A DNA stretch of 59,463 nt from a bacterium (GTDB taxonomy: Bacteria; Patescibacteriota; Saccharimonadia; Saccharimonadales; Saccharimonadaceae), in NCBI GenBank assembly GCA_029549925.1, contig JAKPIF010000026.1, positions 1 to 59,463 of the forward strand, in the 5' to 3' direction. Below, one piece after another: positions 34,822-43,812 of the stretch. Made by a program: the position numbers and the translations under genes. The notes under the pieces are model-generated. The model had not been told where the DNA came from. It was given only the letters and a program-made list of their open reading frames with translations, and did not search any database. Position 1 is the stretch's first letter. Every line of letters begins with the position of its first letter.

Positions 34822-35541
34822 ATGTCTGGACATAGCAAATGGGAAACTACTAAGCGGCAAAAGGCCGTGGTCGACGCCAAACGGGGCGCTGCCTTTACCA
34901 AGCTCGGCAACATGATTGCCATCGCCGCTCGTCGCGGCACCGATCCGGATATGAATCCGTCACTAGCTATGGCAATTGAGAAGGCCAAGCATGCCAACAT
35001 GCCCGCCGCTAATATTCAGCGCGCCATTGATCGCGTTAGCGACAAAAATGCCGCCGCACTAGAGGAAATCACTTACGAAGCCTACGGCCCAGGCGGTATC
35101 GGCATTATTATTGAGACAGCAACAGATAACCGCAATCGCACCCTGCCGGACGTTAAAAATACTCTGGCAAAAAACGGCGGTCGCATCGCTGATGCTGGCA
35201 GCGTGCTATTCCAATTTGATCACCTCGGCGTCATTCACATTGATGCCACAGGTGACGACAACTTGCTGACTGTGCTTGACGCTGGCGCCGAAGACGCCGT
35301 AGAGGAAGATGGCGAGATTGTCGCTTATACCGATATGAAAGACCTCCACCAGGTGCGCCAGACTATTATTGACGCTGGTCTCAAAGTTAGCGATGCTGGC
35401 CTCGAATATGTTGGTAAAAACAAGGTCGAAATTAGCGACAAAGAGACCGCCGAAAAGGTAATGAAGCTATTAAACGCCCTCGACGATATGGATGATGTCA
35501 CGAGCGTTCACACAAATGCTGACATTACGGCGGATATCTGA
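34822..35541 (+). CDS. YebC/PmpR-family translation or regulatory factor
   Basis: 239 residues, usual length. It has the invariant N-terminus SGHSKWETTKRQKAVVDAKRG and the domain II signature EITYEAYGPGGIGIIIETATDN. YebC_I proteins have been described as DNA-binding regulators and more recently as factors relieving ribosome stalling on proline stretches. A clear ribosome site (GAAGG, 7 nt) and a leader of about 30 nt distinguish it from the leaderless genes nearby. tRNA-Pro follows 17 nt downstream, a curious neighbour in view of the proline link. Confidence 0.92.
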   Translation: MSGHSKWETTKRQKAVVDAKRGAAFTKLGNMIAIAARRGTDPDMNPSLAMAIEKAKHANMPAANIQRAIDRVSDKNAAALEEITYEAYGPGGIGIIIETATDNRNRTLPDVKNTLAKNGGRIADAGSVLFQFDHLGVIHIDATGDDNLLTVLDAGAEDAVEEDGEIVAYTDMKDLHQVRQTIIDAGLKVSDAGLEYVGKNKVEISDKETAEKVMKLLNALDDMDDVTSVHTNADITADI

Positions 35542-35547
35542 TATAAT
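35542..35547 (+). promoter_or_regulatory. -10 box of tRNA-Pro
   Basis: TATAAT directly after the yebC stop, 11 nt before the mature tRNA 5' end. Confidence 0.55.
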
Positions 35548-35558
35548 TCAATTGGTGT

Positions 35559-35634
35559 CGGGGTGTGGCGCAGTTGGTAGCGCGCCGCGTTTGGGACGCG
35601 GAGGTCGTCCGTTCAAGTCGGATCACCCCGACCA
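35559..35634 (+). tRNA. tRNA-Pro (TGG)
   Basis: Acceptor stem CGGGGTG/CACCCCG, D arm GCGC...GCGC, anticodon stem CCGCG/CGCGG with loop TTTGGGA (anticodon TGG), T arm with GTTCAAGTC, discriminator A631 and encoded CCA at 35632-35634. Confidence 0.96.
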
Positions 35635-35658
35635 GATTTTATTAACGAGGGACTATAG

Positions 35659-37101
35659 GTGGTACAAACAAATATTCGTAGATTGCAACTTAAGCGTGGC
35701 TACCAAATTAAGCGCTGGATTGACAGTCATAAAGTCTTGTTCGCGGTAATTGCTATCGCGGTTATTTTGCTAATTGGCTCGCAGGTTTTTACTGCTACTT
35801 ATTATAAGAATAAAGCTGCTCCACATACCACTATCGCCAATACCACCGTTGGCGGACAGAATGAGGCACAGCTAAGAAAAACCATTCAGAGCCTACGTAG
35901 TAATATCAAGCTCAGCCTCAAATACGGCGGCAAGTCTGTCACTGCCAACGCTGACGATCTCGGCATTAAAATTGACGAGAATGGGGTAACTAAGAAGGCG
36001 CTAGCTACTAGCAAGAATCTGCCAATGGTGACCCTACTTAGCCACACAGATATCAAACTTGCCGGTTCCTATGACAAGACTAAAGTCAAATCCTATATCG
36101 AGGCTAACTTTCCCGAACTAGTCACCAAGCCTGTTGACGCCATCGTCGCCTATAGTGGCGATCTAAATCAATACGTAGTACAAAAATCTAGCCAAGGTAA
36201 ATCAGTCAAAATGGAGGGCGTTTACGCGGCCGTGGATAAACTGCTCGCTTCACCTCGGCTCAGCAGTTATACTATCACCGTAGATACAGCGGCACCGGGC
36301 ATCAGTGACGAATCTGCTGAGCGCACGGCAGACAAATTAAATCAAACACTGGCCGCCGGCATCATAATCACTAATAACGGTAAGACTATCTGGACAATTG
36401 ATCCATGGACCATCGCCGACTGGGCTACTCTCAAGGCTGATACAGCTAGCGGCATGTATACCGTCACATTTAATAGAGACAAAATAAAAAATTTTATTAG
36501 CAACACCGTAGCAAAGCAATTGCCGAATCAGCCCGTTAACAGTAAAGCTATTGCCGACGGTAGCGGTAACATTGTTGCCACGATTTCTCCGGGGCACAAT
36601 GGCCAGGTTGCCAGCAATGTTGACGGCGTTTCAGGCAAGGTTTATGACGCCGTTAGTAACGGCAAGAGCGCCACTATTAATCTCGAGTCAAAAGACTCAC
36701 CGTATAAGGTTAACAAGACCATCGCCAAAGACGGCCATTGGATTGAAGCCAATCTGTCCGACTACTCGGTCAAACTCTACGATGGTCAAAACGTCGTCTG
36801 GTCAACCAACCACACTGCCCATGGTAAAGCGGACACACCCACTATCACAGGGCTTTACACTGTCTGGCGCAAGGTCGAGAACCAGTGCATGCCCAATCCG
36901 CCGTCAGATCAACCGCTCTGCAATATTCACTGGGTGACCTATTGGGAGAAAAGCGGTTATGCCTTCCATGAAGCTTGGTGGCTCACTGGAGCTAAAGAGC
37001 ATACTGGCATTAGCCATGGCTGCATCAACATGTATCAAAGCGACGCTAAGACAGTTTATGACTGGGCATCCATTGGCACACCGGTATGGGTGCACTACTA
37101 A
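35659..37101 (+). CDS. L,D-transpeptidase (YkuD) with membrane anchor
   Basis: 480 residues from GTG 35659. One membrane helix (about 28-46) leads to two repeated peptidoglycan-binding-type beta modules (about 50-340) and a C-terminal YkuD domain (about 355-480) with SHGCIN (452-457, catalytic Cys455, His453). It makes 3-3 cross-links in peptidoglycan or attaches proteins to it. An unusual insert with a cysteine pair (NQCMPN and QPLCNIHW) sits in the catalytic domain. It lies 24 nt after tRNA-Pro and converges on gatD across a hairpin. Together with MurT/GatD it points to an active, modified cell wall. Confidence 0.92.
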   Translation: MVQTNIRRLQLKRGYQIKRWIDSHKVLFAVIAIAVILLIGSQVFTATYYKNKAAPHTTIANTTVGGQNEAQLRKTIQSLRSNIKLSLKYGGKSVTANADDLGIKIDENGVTKKALATSKNLPMVTLLSHTDIKLAGSYDKTKVKSYIEANFPELVTKPVDAIVAYSGDLNQYVVQKSSQGKSVKMEGVYAAVDKLLASPRLSSYTITVDTAAPGISDESAERTADKLNQTLAAGIIITNNGKTIWTIDPWTIADWATLKADTASGMYTVTFNRDKIKNFISNTVAKQLPNQPVNSKAIADGSGNIVATISPGHNGQVASNVDGVSGKVYDAVSNGKSATINLESKDSPYKVNKTIAKDGHWIEANLSDYSVKLYDGQNVVWSTNHTAHGKADTPTITGLYTVWRKVENQCMPNPPSDQPLCNIHWVTYWEKSGYAFHEAWWLTGAKEHTGISHGCINMYQSDAKTVYDWASIGTPVWVHY

Positions 37102-37117
37102 ACGCTTGAGGATACAG

Positions 37118-37169
37118 TAGACCCCTTCTGGCCACTACGTTGCCGCCCTCCCCAGAGGGACGGGGTCTA
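37118..37169. terminator. Bidirectional hairpin between L,D-transpeptidase and gatD
   Basis: TAGACCCC (37118-37125) pairs with GGGGTCTA (37162-37169), with an inner CCCT/AGGG stem. The outer stem overlaps the gatD stop codon. No U-tract is seen on either side. Confidence 0.5.
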
Positions 37170-37994
37170 GCTATATTGGTCGCGGCGGGCAGCCTCGTCA
37201 GCAGCGATACTGGCGCGGGCAGCAAGCATTGAGACCTTATCTAGCTCGGCGGTGGCTTCTTGGCCTTCTATTGTCAACGACTCACCGTATTTATTCCGCA
37301 CTGCCTTACTCAGAATATAATCCGCTAGTAGCGGATTCTTGCTTAGTACTGGCCCGTGCATATAGGTGCCAATACAGTTGCCGTCACTAGTAATTGCCCC
37401 TTCCCAGCGAATGCCACTATGCTCACTAGTGTTACCGTAGCCATACTCTACCATACCAAAAGGCGCCTGATCACCTAGTAGCTCGGTTTCGCCACTATGA
37501 TTTTCGTAGCCATATATTTTAACGAGTGTATCGTCCTTTTTGCCGCCTCGCGTGATTCCGAGCTCAATTGATTCCACAATATTGCCGATCATGCGCTCAT
37601 TGCTACCGACCGTTACTGCGTCAAAAATATCTACACCGTTTAATCTGTTGCCATCCTTGCTCTCAAAATAATGACCAAATAGTTGATATAGCCCACAAAT
37701 CACCAGCGTCGGCACTTCGTGCACCGCTGCCCGTAGCTCATATTTAATCTTTTCCAGGTCGCCCGCAATCTCACGCTGAGCTGAGTCTTGGCCGCCGCCG
37801 CCAAGGATAATATCCGCCGCGAGAAGGCTGTCTTTATCTGCCACCGAGTTATATTGCAGCCTCTTTACGTCATAGCCGAATAAGGTTGCTCGCCGCGCCA
37901 TAATCTCAGCATTGCCACTGTCGCCGTAGAGATTCATCGCTTCGGGATAAAGCTCGAGAATATTTAAAGCTTTTGGCTTTCCTTCTGCGGTCAT
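37167..37994 (-). CDS. gatD: Lipid II isoglutaminyl synthase, glutaminase subunit GatD
   Basis: 275 residues of the CobB/CobQ-like class I glutamine amidotransferase group. The nucleophile is in VICGLYQLFG (Cys100) and the catalytic His in TYMHGPVL (His213); QDSAQ fits the substrate loop. GatD makes ammonia for MurT, which amidates the D-Glu of the peptidoglycan stem. Its ATG overlaps the murT stop (ATGA), the usual pairing. In Gram-positives this amidation is needed for efficient cross-linking. Confidence 0.93.
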   Translation of the reverse strand: MTAEGKPKALNILELYPEAMNLYGDSGNAEIMARRATLFGYDVKRLQYNSVADKDSLLAADIILGGGGQDSAQREIAGDLEKIKYELRAAVHEVPTLVICGLYQLFGHYFESKDGNRLNGVDIFDAVTVGSNERMIGNIVESIELGITRGGKKDDTLVKIYGYENHSGETELLGDQAPFGMVEYGYGNTSEHSGIRWEGAITSDGNCIGTYMHGPVLSKNPLLADYILSKAVRNKYGESLTIEGQEATAELDKVSMLAARASIAADEAARRDQYS

Positions 37995-39352
37995 TCTATC
38001 CCCTCGCTTTCTTTACTTAGCTTTGCTAGTTCTGCCTCTAACTCTAGCACATCCCTAATCTCTAGCATTGCCGTATAAGTCGCAAAAATTTGCCCTTTCT
38101 TTTTGCTCTGTTTTAGCTCGCTTATGAAGCCCTTAACATTGTTATCCAAGCCAATCTCCGCTGTATCAACGTCACCGAGTCCAAAGTTATAGTTCGACTG
38201 CCACTGATGAAAATTAATTTTATGATAAATCTGCTGTAGTGGAAAGCCAGCGTAATATAGGCGCAATATCATATCATAGCCCCGCCGCCCTGCCACGTAA
38301 ATAGGCGACTGCCACCGCGGGAAGTTTACGTCCCATAGCCATGACACATCGCGCCCGTCGGCATACTCATCGTTAATTGCGATTAGCGTCGGCACATCAT
38401 GTGACGAATTGAGTGCTAGCTGAAAACCACTTGGGTTTTTGACTAGCACTAGGCGCACCTCAACATCGCCAATCGCCACGATTTCGCCCCGGCCAAAAGC
38501 CGGCGTCACGTTTGCTAGGTGCTGCATCACCTTTTGAGCGTCAAACTTCTTGCCCTCAACCGCCTGTACCGTCGCCACTGCCGCCGCACAGTTTAGGGCA
38601 TTATGAATGCCAAAAAGCCTTAATTTAGCATCATAGTCTTTGCCGTTTACCACATATTTGACTTCATTGTCATCGAGCCCAATTAGCTCGACCGCGCCAT
38701 CGTGCGGGTGCTTCCTAGCATGCTGTTTCTTACCATGAATTTCCTCATCGGTCGCATAATTGTCCGCCGCGGTACCATCCACTCCAAACCACGCTTTGGC
38801 TGCTGTAATCTTCTTACTATGGGCAAATTTAGCTAGGCGCGGATCGTCTTCATTTAGAATTACTGCGCCCGTCGTTCGCTCCGCCACATACTTTAATAAT
38901 TCTGCCGTATGGTCAATTTCGCCAAAGCGGTCCAGTTGATCACGTAAGACATTCAGTAGGAGCGCGTATTTTGGCTGCACTTTATTCACAAACTTGGTCG
39001 CATAGGCTTCGTCAAGTTCAAGCACTGCGATATCCGCATCCAGCTTACGGTGTTTTATTAGTGGCAGGGCCGCCGAAATTACCCCACGGGTAAAATTGCT
39101 CCCACTCGGATTAGTAAAGACTTTATAACCGTCCGCCGCCAGTAAATCCGCCACGATTTTGGTCGTAGTCGTCTTACCATTAGTGCCGCTCACCAACACT
39201 ACGCCTTCTGGCAAATCACCAAGCAATTTGCCGAGGTAGTTCGGATCAAGCTTCTCCGCCACTAGCCCCGGCAGGGCCGAGCCATGCCCCTTACCTAAAT
39301 GGCGCGATAACCACGCCGCTGCCTTGCCCATTATTGTTGCGAGTTGATACAT
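37991..39352 (-). CDS. murT: Lipid II isoglutaminyl synthase, ligase subunit MurT
   Basis: 453 residues. Mur-ligase ATPase core with SGTNGKTTTTK (55-65), LELDEAYATKF and FGIHNALNCAAAVA; the C-terminal DUF1727 domain contains DGRDVSWLWDVNF. It activates the stem glutamate with ATP and uses ammonia from GatD. The known MurT Cys4 zinc ribbon is missing: the only cysteine is Cys255. The place of the ribbon is taken by a His/Lys-rich segment HGKKQHARKHPHDG (206-219). It follows comEC by 5 nt and overlaps gatD, giving the operon comEC-murT-gatD. Confidence 0.93.
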   Translation of the reverse strand: MYQLATIMGKAAAWLSRHLGKGHGSALPGLVAEKLDPNYLGKLLGDLPEGVVLVSGTNGKTTTTKIVADLLAADGYKVFTNPSGSNFTRGVISAALPLIKHRKLDADIAVLELDEAYATKFVNKVQPKYALLLNVLRDQLDRFGEIDHTAELLKYVAERTTGAVILNEDDPRLAKFAHSKKITAAKAWFGVDGTAADNYATDEEIHGKKQHARKHPHDGAVELIGLDDNEVKYVVNGKDYDAKLRLFGIHNALNCAAAVATVQAVEGKKFDAQKVMQHLANVTPAFGRGEIVAIGDVEVRLVLVKNPSGFQLALNSSHDVPTLIAINDEYADGRDVSWLWDVNFPRWQSPIYVAGRRGYDMILRLYYAGFPLQQIYHKINFHQWQSNYNFGLGDVDTAEIGLDNNVKGFISELKQSKKKGQIFATYTAMLEIRDVLELEAELAKLSKESEGIE

Positions 39353-39357
39353 TACCT

Positions 39358-40827
39358 TTATTCTACCACGTTATCGCCGCGGAAATTATGCTTTATAGTG
39401 CGCCAGAGGATAATTACCCCTATCGTAAACACCAGATAATAGATGATTACAAAGCTAAGGCTCGGCTGGTATTCGATACTAGACAGCGGTAAACTAGCGC
39501 CCCATTTGGCCACGAGAATAATATAATCAAGTAGCAACTTGGCCGGCAGGGCCAAGATGTCAGCGACCGCCACAGGTAATACCGAGGCGGCAAGTCCCGC
39601 CAAGAAAGCAAGCGCCATGGTCAGCGGAATAATCGGTAGCACTAAAACGCTCGTAATTATTCCCACCAGCGAAACGGTACCCATAAAGTAGGCGACGATC
39701 GGTACGGTCAATAGTGTTGCCGCCAGAGTCTCGAGCATAATTTGCATTAAGCTGTTACCACGTTTATTGATTAAATCGTTCAGTAGTGGCGCCAAGATAA
39801 TTACCCCGGCAAAGCTAAAGAAGGATAAATACCAGCCCACGTCGCCAAAAATTACGCTCGGTTCGACCATGGCAGTGATCGCCGAAGTGAGGAGCAATAA
39901 CACTACAGGATGAATGCTTCGCCCCACGTACCAAGTAAGAAGACTGAGTACTGAAACCAATACGGCGCGATTCATGCTCGCCGAGTCGCCAACCATTAGG
40001 CTAAACAGCAATATTAACGTAAGCGAGGAAATTAGTGCGATCAGGCGCGATTTCTTAGCAAATAGTCGCCGACAAAACCGCACTAGGATAGTTAAATTGT
40101 AGCCACTGGCCACCAGAATATGCGTTAGCGAAGCTCCGGTAAAGGCTTGCTTCATCTGACTAGATAGGTTTGCTTTCTGCCCCGCTACTAGCCCCATGCC
40201 GAGCGCTGCCTCGTCGGCATTCATCACTTTGCTTAACTGTGCGCCAAACCAGCCCCTCAGCCGTCCCAGCGGATCGACGCTCACGCCGCGCTCTATCTTA
40301 TTGAGTGTCGCTCGTGCCATCGTGGCGTTATAGCTACCAAATCCACTGTCTACTAGTCCTGTAATAGTTATCCTGTCGTAGCGTTTTAACTTGCCAGATA
40401 GTTTGGCGCCATCTTTTAGACTCGCCCAGATTTTACCACTTATCGGTCGGTTGACCTCCTGATTATCAATCCTATTAATCTCAATATTGTCTAATGGCAT
40501 AGTTAAATTATTCTTATTTAGCGTTGGATCGTCATCAATCGTCGCAGTCATCATAACCGTATCGCCGACTACTTTCTGCCAAGCCGTTTCGGTTAGAACA
40601 ATAGCCGCTCGTCCGCGTACCACGCCTAGAAGCAGCCCGCCAAACACTGCCATGGGAATAATGATTTTGGCTCGGCTAATTACGCTAATTACTAGCAAAA
40701 GCACACCGGGTAGTATCAAGCAAGTCGGAGCGATGCCCCGCCAGACACTCCACCGACACAGTTCAATGCCTAGCACTAACCCGCCGCAAGCACTCGCGAT
40801 TATCCAGCTAATGTGTATTTGTCTCAT
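39358..40827 (-). CDS. comEC: ComEC/Rec2-family DNA uptake channel, lacking the metallo-beta-lactamase domain
   Basis: 489 residues. The N-terminal membrane helices are followed by the OB-like outer region (about 75-185) and the competence domain, whose signature here is FTGASLTHILVASGYNLTIL, then about eight further helices. It carries single-stranded DNA across the membrane during natural uptake. The C-terminal metallo-beta-lactamase-like nuclease domain of full ComEC (about 750 residues) is absent, so strand degradation must be done by another enzyme. The secreted HNH nuclease (12397) is one candidate. It is co-directional with murT and gatD, downstream of tRNA-Lys and its terminator. Confidence 0.88.
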   Translation of the reverse strand: MRQIHISWIIASACGGLVLGIELCRWSVWRGIAPTCLILPGVLLLVISVISRAKIIIPMAVFGGLLLGVVRGRAAIVLTETAWQKVVGDTVMMTATIDDDPTLNKNNLTMPLDNIEINRIDNQEVNRPISGKIWASLKDGAKLSGKLKRYDRITITGLVDSGFGSYNATMARATLNKIERGVSVDPLGRLRGWFGAQLSKVMNADEAALGMGLVAGQKANLSSQMKQAFTGASLTHILVASGYNLTILVRFCRRLFAKKSRLIALISSLTLILLFSLMVGDSASMNRAVLVSVLSLLTWYVGRSIHPVVLLLLTSAITAMVEPSVIFGDVGWYLSFFSFAGVIILAPLLNDLINKRGNSLMQIMLETLAATLLTVPIVAYFMGTVSLVGIITSVLVLPIIPLTMALAFLAGLAASVLPVAVADILALPAKLLLDYIILVAKWGASLPLSSIEYQPSLSFVIIYYLVFTIGVIILWRTIKHNFRGDNVVE

Positions 40828-40845
40828 TTAACATTAATTTGATAA

Positions 40846-40868
40846 CAAAAGACACCCCGCACGCGGGG
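40846..40868 (-). terminator. Terminator of tRNA-Lys
   Basis: CCCCGC/GCGGGG stem with a 2-nt loop, followed on the minus strand by TGTCTTTTG. It lies between tRNA-Lys and comEC. Confidence 0.75.
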
Positions 40869-40904
40869 CGCAGAAAGGAAAACGTCTATGTATGACTAAA
40901 TGAA

Positions 40905-40980
40905 TGGTGGGCTGAGTGGGTCTCGAACCCACGACACCAGGCTTAAAAGGCCCGTGCTCTACCAACTGAGCTATCAGCCC
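40905..40980 (-). tRNA. tRNA-Lys (TTT)
   Basis: Acceptor stem GGGCTGA/TCAGCCC, D arm GCTC...GAGC, anticodon stem CGGGC/GCCTG with loop CTTTTAA (anticodon TTT), T arm GTGGG/CCCAC and encoded CCA. A TGCTATAAT promoter (box 40991-40996) lies 10 nt upstream. Confidence 0.97.
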
Positions 40981-40990
40981 AACCATTGAG

Positions 40991-40996
40991 ATTATA
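40991..40996 (-). promoter_or_regulatory. Extended -10 box of tRNA-Lys
   Basis: TATAAT on minus, preceded by TGC, 10 nt before the mature tRNA 5' end. It shows that the TGCTATAAT form also drives a stable RNA gene. Confidence 0.6.
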
Positions 40997-41013
40997 GCAT
41001 ACTTTCAACTGGA

Positions 41014-43812
41014 CTAGTAGCGGGCGGGGCGGGACAGCACCGTCGTAGTCTGATATGCCTTTAGCCCATTGCCGTCAATTACCTTATTGGCAAGATACCA
41101 CGAATCTGGGGTATAGTTGAGCCATTCCGACGTGGCACCAATCCACCAATTGTTATATTGCGCTTCGCCTTTATAGTCAGTTTGGCAGATCCGTCCCTGG
41201 CGACCAACATCACAGGTACCCGCGCCAAAGGTCCGCTGAAATGACGGGCTAACCTTTGAAATAACCGCGCCATTAACCTTTAGCTTACCCGAGCAGGCGC
41301 CATTATTTCCTAGTGCCGCATTCTTTTGCGATTTCCCGCCACCGCCTTCAGCGCAGGTTAATACTTTGCCGCCAGCGGCTAAATTAGCATGGATCAGACC
41401 AACGCCCGCATTGACCGAAATATTGCCCGTGGCATAGATCGTGAGAGTGCCGTTATCGTTATATTTATCCATATCACCAATATTGCCCGTTATTGTCACA
41501 TTACCATTAACCATGATTGCACCCGCCTTGGCGGAACCGGCACCATAGACATTTAGTGTGCCTCCGCTAGGACTAACGATAATGTTATTATATTTGCCTC
41601 CATCTAGACTATTGATATCTAGATTGTTACTCGTTATTTTCGGCACGCCTAAATCATTCATAGCAAAATTACGTGCATCGCCGAGACGTGATATGGCATC
41701 CTTGGTTAGATAAGCTTGATCCAGTCCGCCACCGAACAACGTATCGCTAGCCTTGCCGCCCACCTTATCTGTGTTAGCGTATATCATACGATACCAGTTA
41801 TTGCCCGACAGATGAGTGTATCCCGCCGAACCGAAGAGCGACGAAGCACCGCCATTGGTCAGTTGACTATATTGAGTGTAACTACCACGTAAAGCGTCAG
41901 AATTGTAGCCGGTCCCTTCAAAGCCTTGTCCAGCATAGCTATCACTACCATTAATCTGCAGTTGCGGCCGTTTAGCGATACGAACGCACTTCATCGGTGA
42001 CGCCACGTAAGTATCTGACGGCTTATCGTTGACCATGCTTGCGTTTGTCCCCATCACTACATAGGTACATATTTGATCACCCGGTTGGCCGAGGACATTA
42101 GATACTGTGCGACCACCATGGTTCTTCGATGTACTAGCCCTGGGGTCCAGTTCACCTGTCGTCCCTGGAAAACTTTCATTTATAAAGTAGCCCTTAATAT
42201 GTCCTGGCACTAGTTCCGATGGATCTGGATCGTGATTAAACCCGGTATATTTAGTTGACGGATTATATTCACTCTCCAAGGTAAAGATGTGCGCCGTATA
42301 CGTTACATCAGGTGACCTAGATGGTCCATAGCGATTATTAAAGGTATACTTGAAATCAATATCTTGATCGTACGAGACAGTGCCGCCGCTAATTGACTTC
42401 CCGCCAGATATAATATCTGCCGAGCCTACTACACCGCTCTGCGTTAAGTTGGTATTACTGCATGACGAGCCATCACCTTCACGGCATTCTTCACTAGGAC
42501 TACAGTCGTCGCCCTGGCAGCCAGGGACGTGGTAAGGAATATAGACGCAGGCACCATTAGTCTCGTTTCTGACGTCACGATCTTCCTTACGTACTACCGG
42601 ATAACCGTAATCATTTAAATACGCGTATGCATAGGTGTATCTATATTTATACCAAGCATTTTCGCAGTAGGTCTTCTTTGTATCACTAGCCACCAATACT
42701 TTCTGCGGGCTGTAATTGGTATTATCGCCACACCTGATGGCAAATGAACGGCCACCACTCCAATCTCTGCTCTTGTTGACGCCTGACGAGAATCTATTAT
42801 TGTCCACCGTCCCTTTGCAATCTACATTGACGCGATGACGCCACTGCGCATTTTGCCCCGGACGCGCTGTCCCAATATAGGTAGCCCAACCATGTTTATC
42901 GGTTCTTACTTCCGATTCTGCGCCATCCTTCGGCTTAGGTCCAGGCTTAGGCGGGTCTAAATCTGTCTTCCATTTAATGCTTGCATATAGTGAAATGTCG
43001 TCTGAATCATTATAGTTTATATGTGCTGGGCTTGAATCCTCAACGCACCATGCGCACTTAATATGCTGAAGTCCACCATAGCCATTTGTCTCCCAATAAT
43101 ATGATCCAATAGCCGCACCGTTTAGAAAAACAAATTCGCCTTCATCGCTCGACCACGCATCACCTGGGATTTGGCCACTAAATGTTGCCTGAGTATACGT
43201 ACCGCCAGTGGATGGTTGAGCCCATGAACCACCTTTCTTAATTGAATTCCATTCAGACCAGTTAACTGCCCCCTGGCCAGTGCGGTTGCCGATGCGACCA
43301 TATAGCTCTCCTTCATCTTGAAACTTCATACAATCATAAACATCCCCGTAGCTGTTGGGATTCCACCTGCTTCCACCTATATACCGCCAGTAGCCAGCCA
43401 CTGGGCAAACAGCGAAGCCGTGCCATGGATAGCCAGTAACAGCGAACAATCGCGTCCGCCCAGCGCCACAGCTTTTGGCGAACATATGAATTGTATAGTA
43501 AAATTTTCCGGTATTTTCCAATGACATGTTGCTCACCCATGTGCCGAAGCCAATTCGTTGACCTACGTTGCACATGGCCTGAGCCTGCGCCTGTGCATTG
43601 GCTTCACTATTCGCAGCGTACGAATTGCCATTAATTAATCTAATGTCGTTACAGTTATAGCATGATTTTCGAACATACAGTTGTGCATAGCTGCCGCTCT
43701 GTTGAATTGTCTTATTTGCCGCTTTGACTATGTTACCGCTAAAAATGGTTATTAAGCTGGCCATTATCACCGCCAACGTCATGCTTAACAATTTTGTTCT
43801 ATTCTGTCTCAT
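41014..43812 (-). CDS. Large secreted protein with Cys pairs and a C-terminal beta-helix-like domain
   Basis: About 932 residues from ATG 43812 (MRQNRTKLLSMTLAVIMASL). A signal peptide ends near VKAANK. The N-terminal 500 residues are aromatic-, Gly- and Cys-rich, with paired cysteines (SCYNCND, CAWCVED, GCQGDDCSP). The C-terminal 180 have repeating short hydrophobic strands (IIVSPSGGTLNVYG, AIMVNGNVTITGNIG, LTIYATGNISVNAG). These resemble a bactofilin or polymer-forming beta-helix and the PilX-like proteins of other small bacteria. No family is certain. It overlaps the upstream membrane protein gene by 14 nt, so the two are made together and probably form one surface structure. Confidence 0.75.
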   Translation of the reverse strand: MRQNRTKLLSMTLAVIMASLITIFSGNIVKAANKTIQQSGSYAQLYVRKSCYNCNDIRLINGNSYAANSEANAQAQAQAMCNVGQRIGFGTWVSNMSLENTGKFYYTIHMFAKSCGAGRTRLFAVTGYPWHGFAVCPVAGYWRYIGGSRWNPNSYGDVYDCMKFQDEGELYGRIGNRTGQGAVNWSEWNSIKKGGSWAQPSTGGTYTQATFSGQIPGDAWSSDEGEFVFLNGAAIGSYYWETNGYGGLQHIKCAWCVEDSSPAHINYNDSDDISLYASIKWKTDLDPPKPGPKPKDGAESEVRTDKHGWATYIGTARPGQNAQWRHRVNVDCKGTVDNNRFSSGVNKSRDWSGGRSFAIRCGDNTNYSPQKVLVASDTKKTYCENAWYKYRYTYAYAYLNDYGYPVVRKEDRDVRNETNGACVYIPYHVPGCQGDDCSPSEECREGDGSSCSNTNLTQSGVVGSADIISGGKSISGGTVSYDQDIDFKYTFNNRYGPSRSPDVTYTAHIFTLESEYNPSTKYTGFNHDPDPSELVPGHIKGYFINESFPGTTGELDPRASTSKNHGGRTVSNVLGQPGDQICTYVVMGTNASMVNDKPSDTYVASPMKCVRIAKRPQLQINGSDSYAGQGFEGTGYNSDALRGSYTQYSQLTNGGASSLFGSAGYTHLSGNNWYRMIYANTDKVGGKASDTLFGGGLDQAYLTKDAISRLGDARNFAMNDLGVPKITSNNLDINSLDGGKYNNIIVSPSGGTLNVYGAGSAKAGAIMVNGNVTITGNIGDMDKYNDNGTLTIYATGNISVNAGVGLIHANLAAGGKVLTCAEGGGGKSQKNAALGNNGACSGKLKVNGAVISKVSPSFQRTFGAGTCDVGRQGRICQTDYKGEAQYNNWWIGATSEWLNYTPDSWYLANKVIDGNGLKAYQTTTVLSRPARY

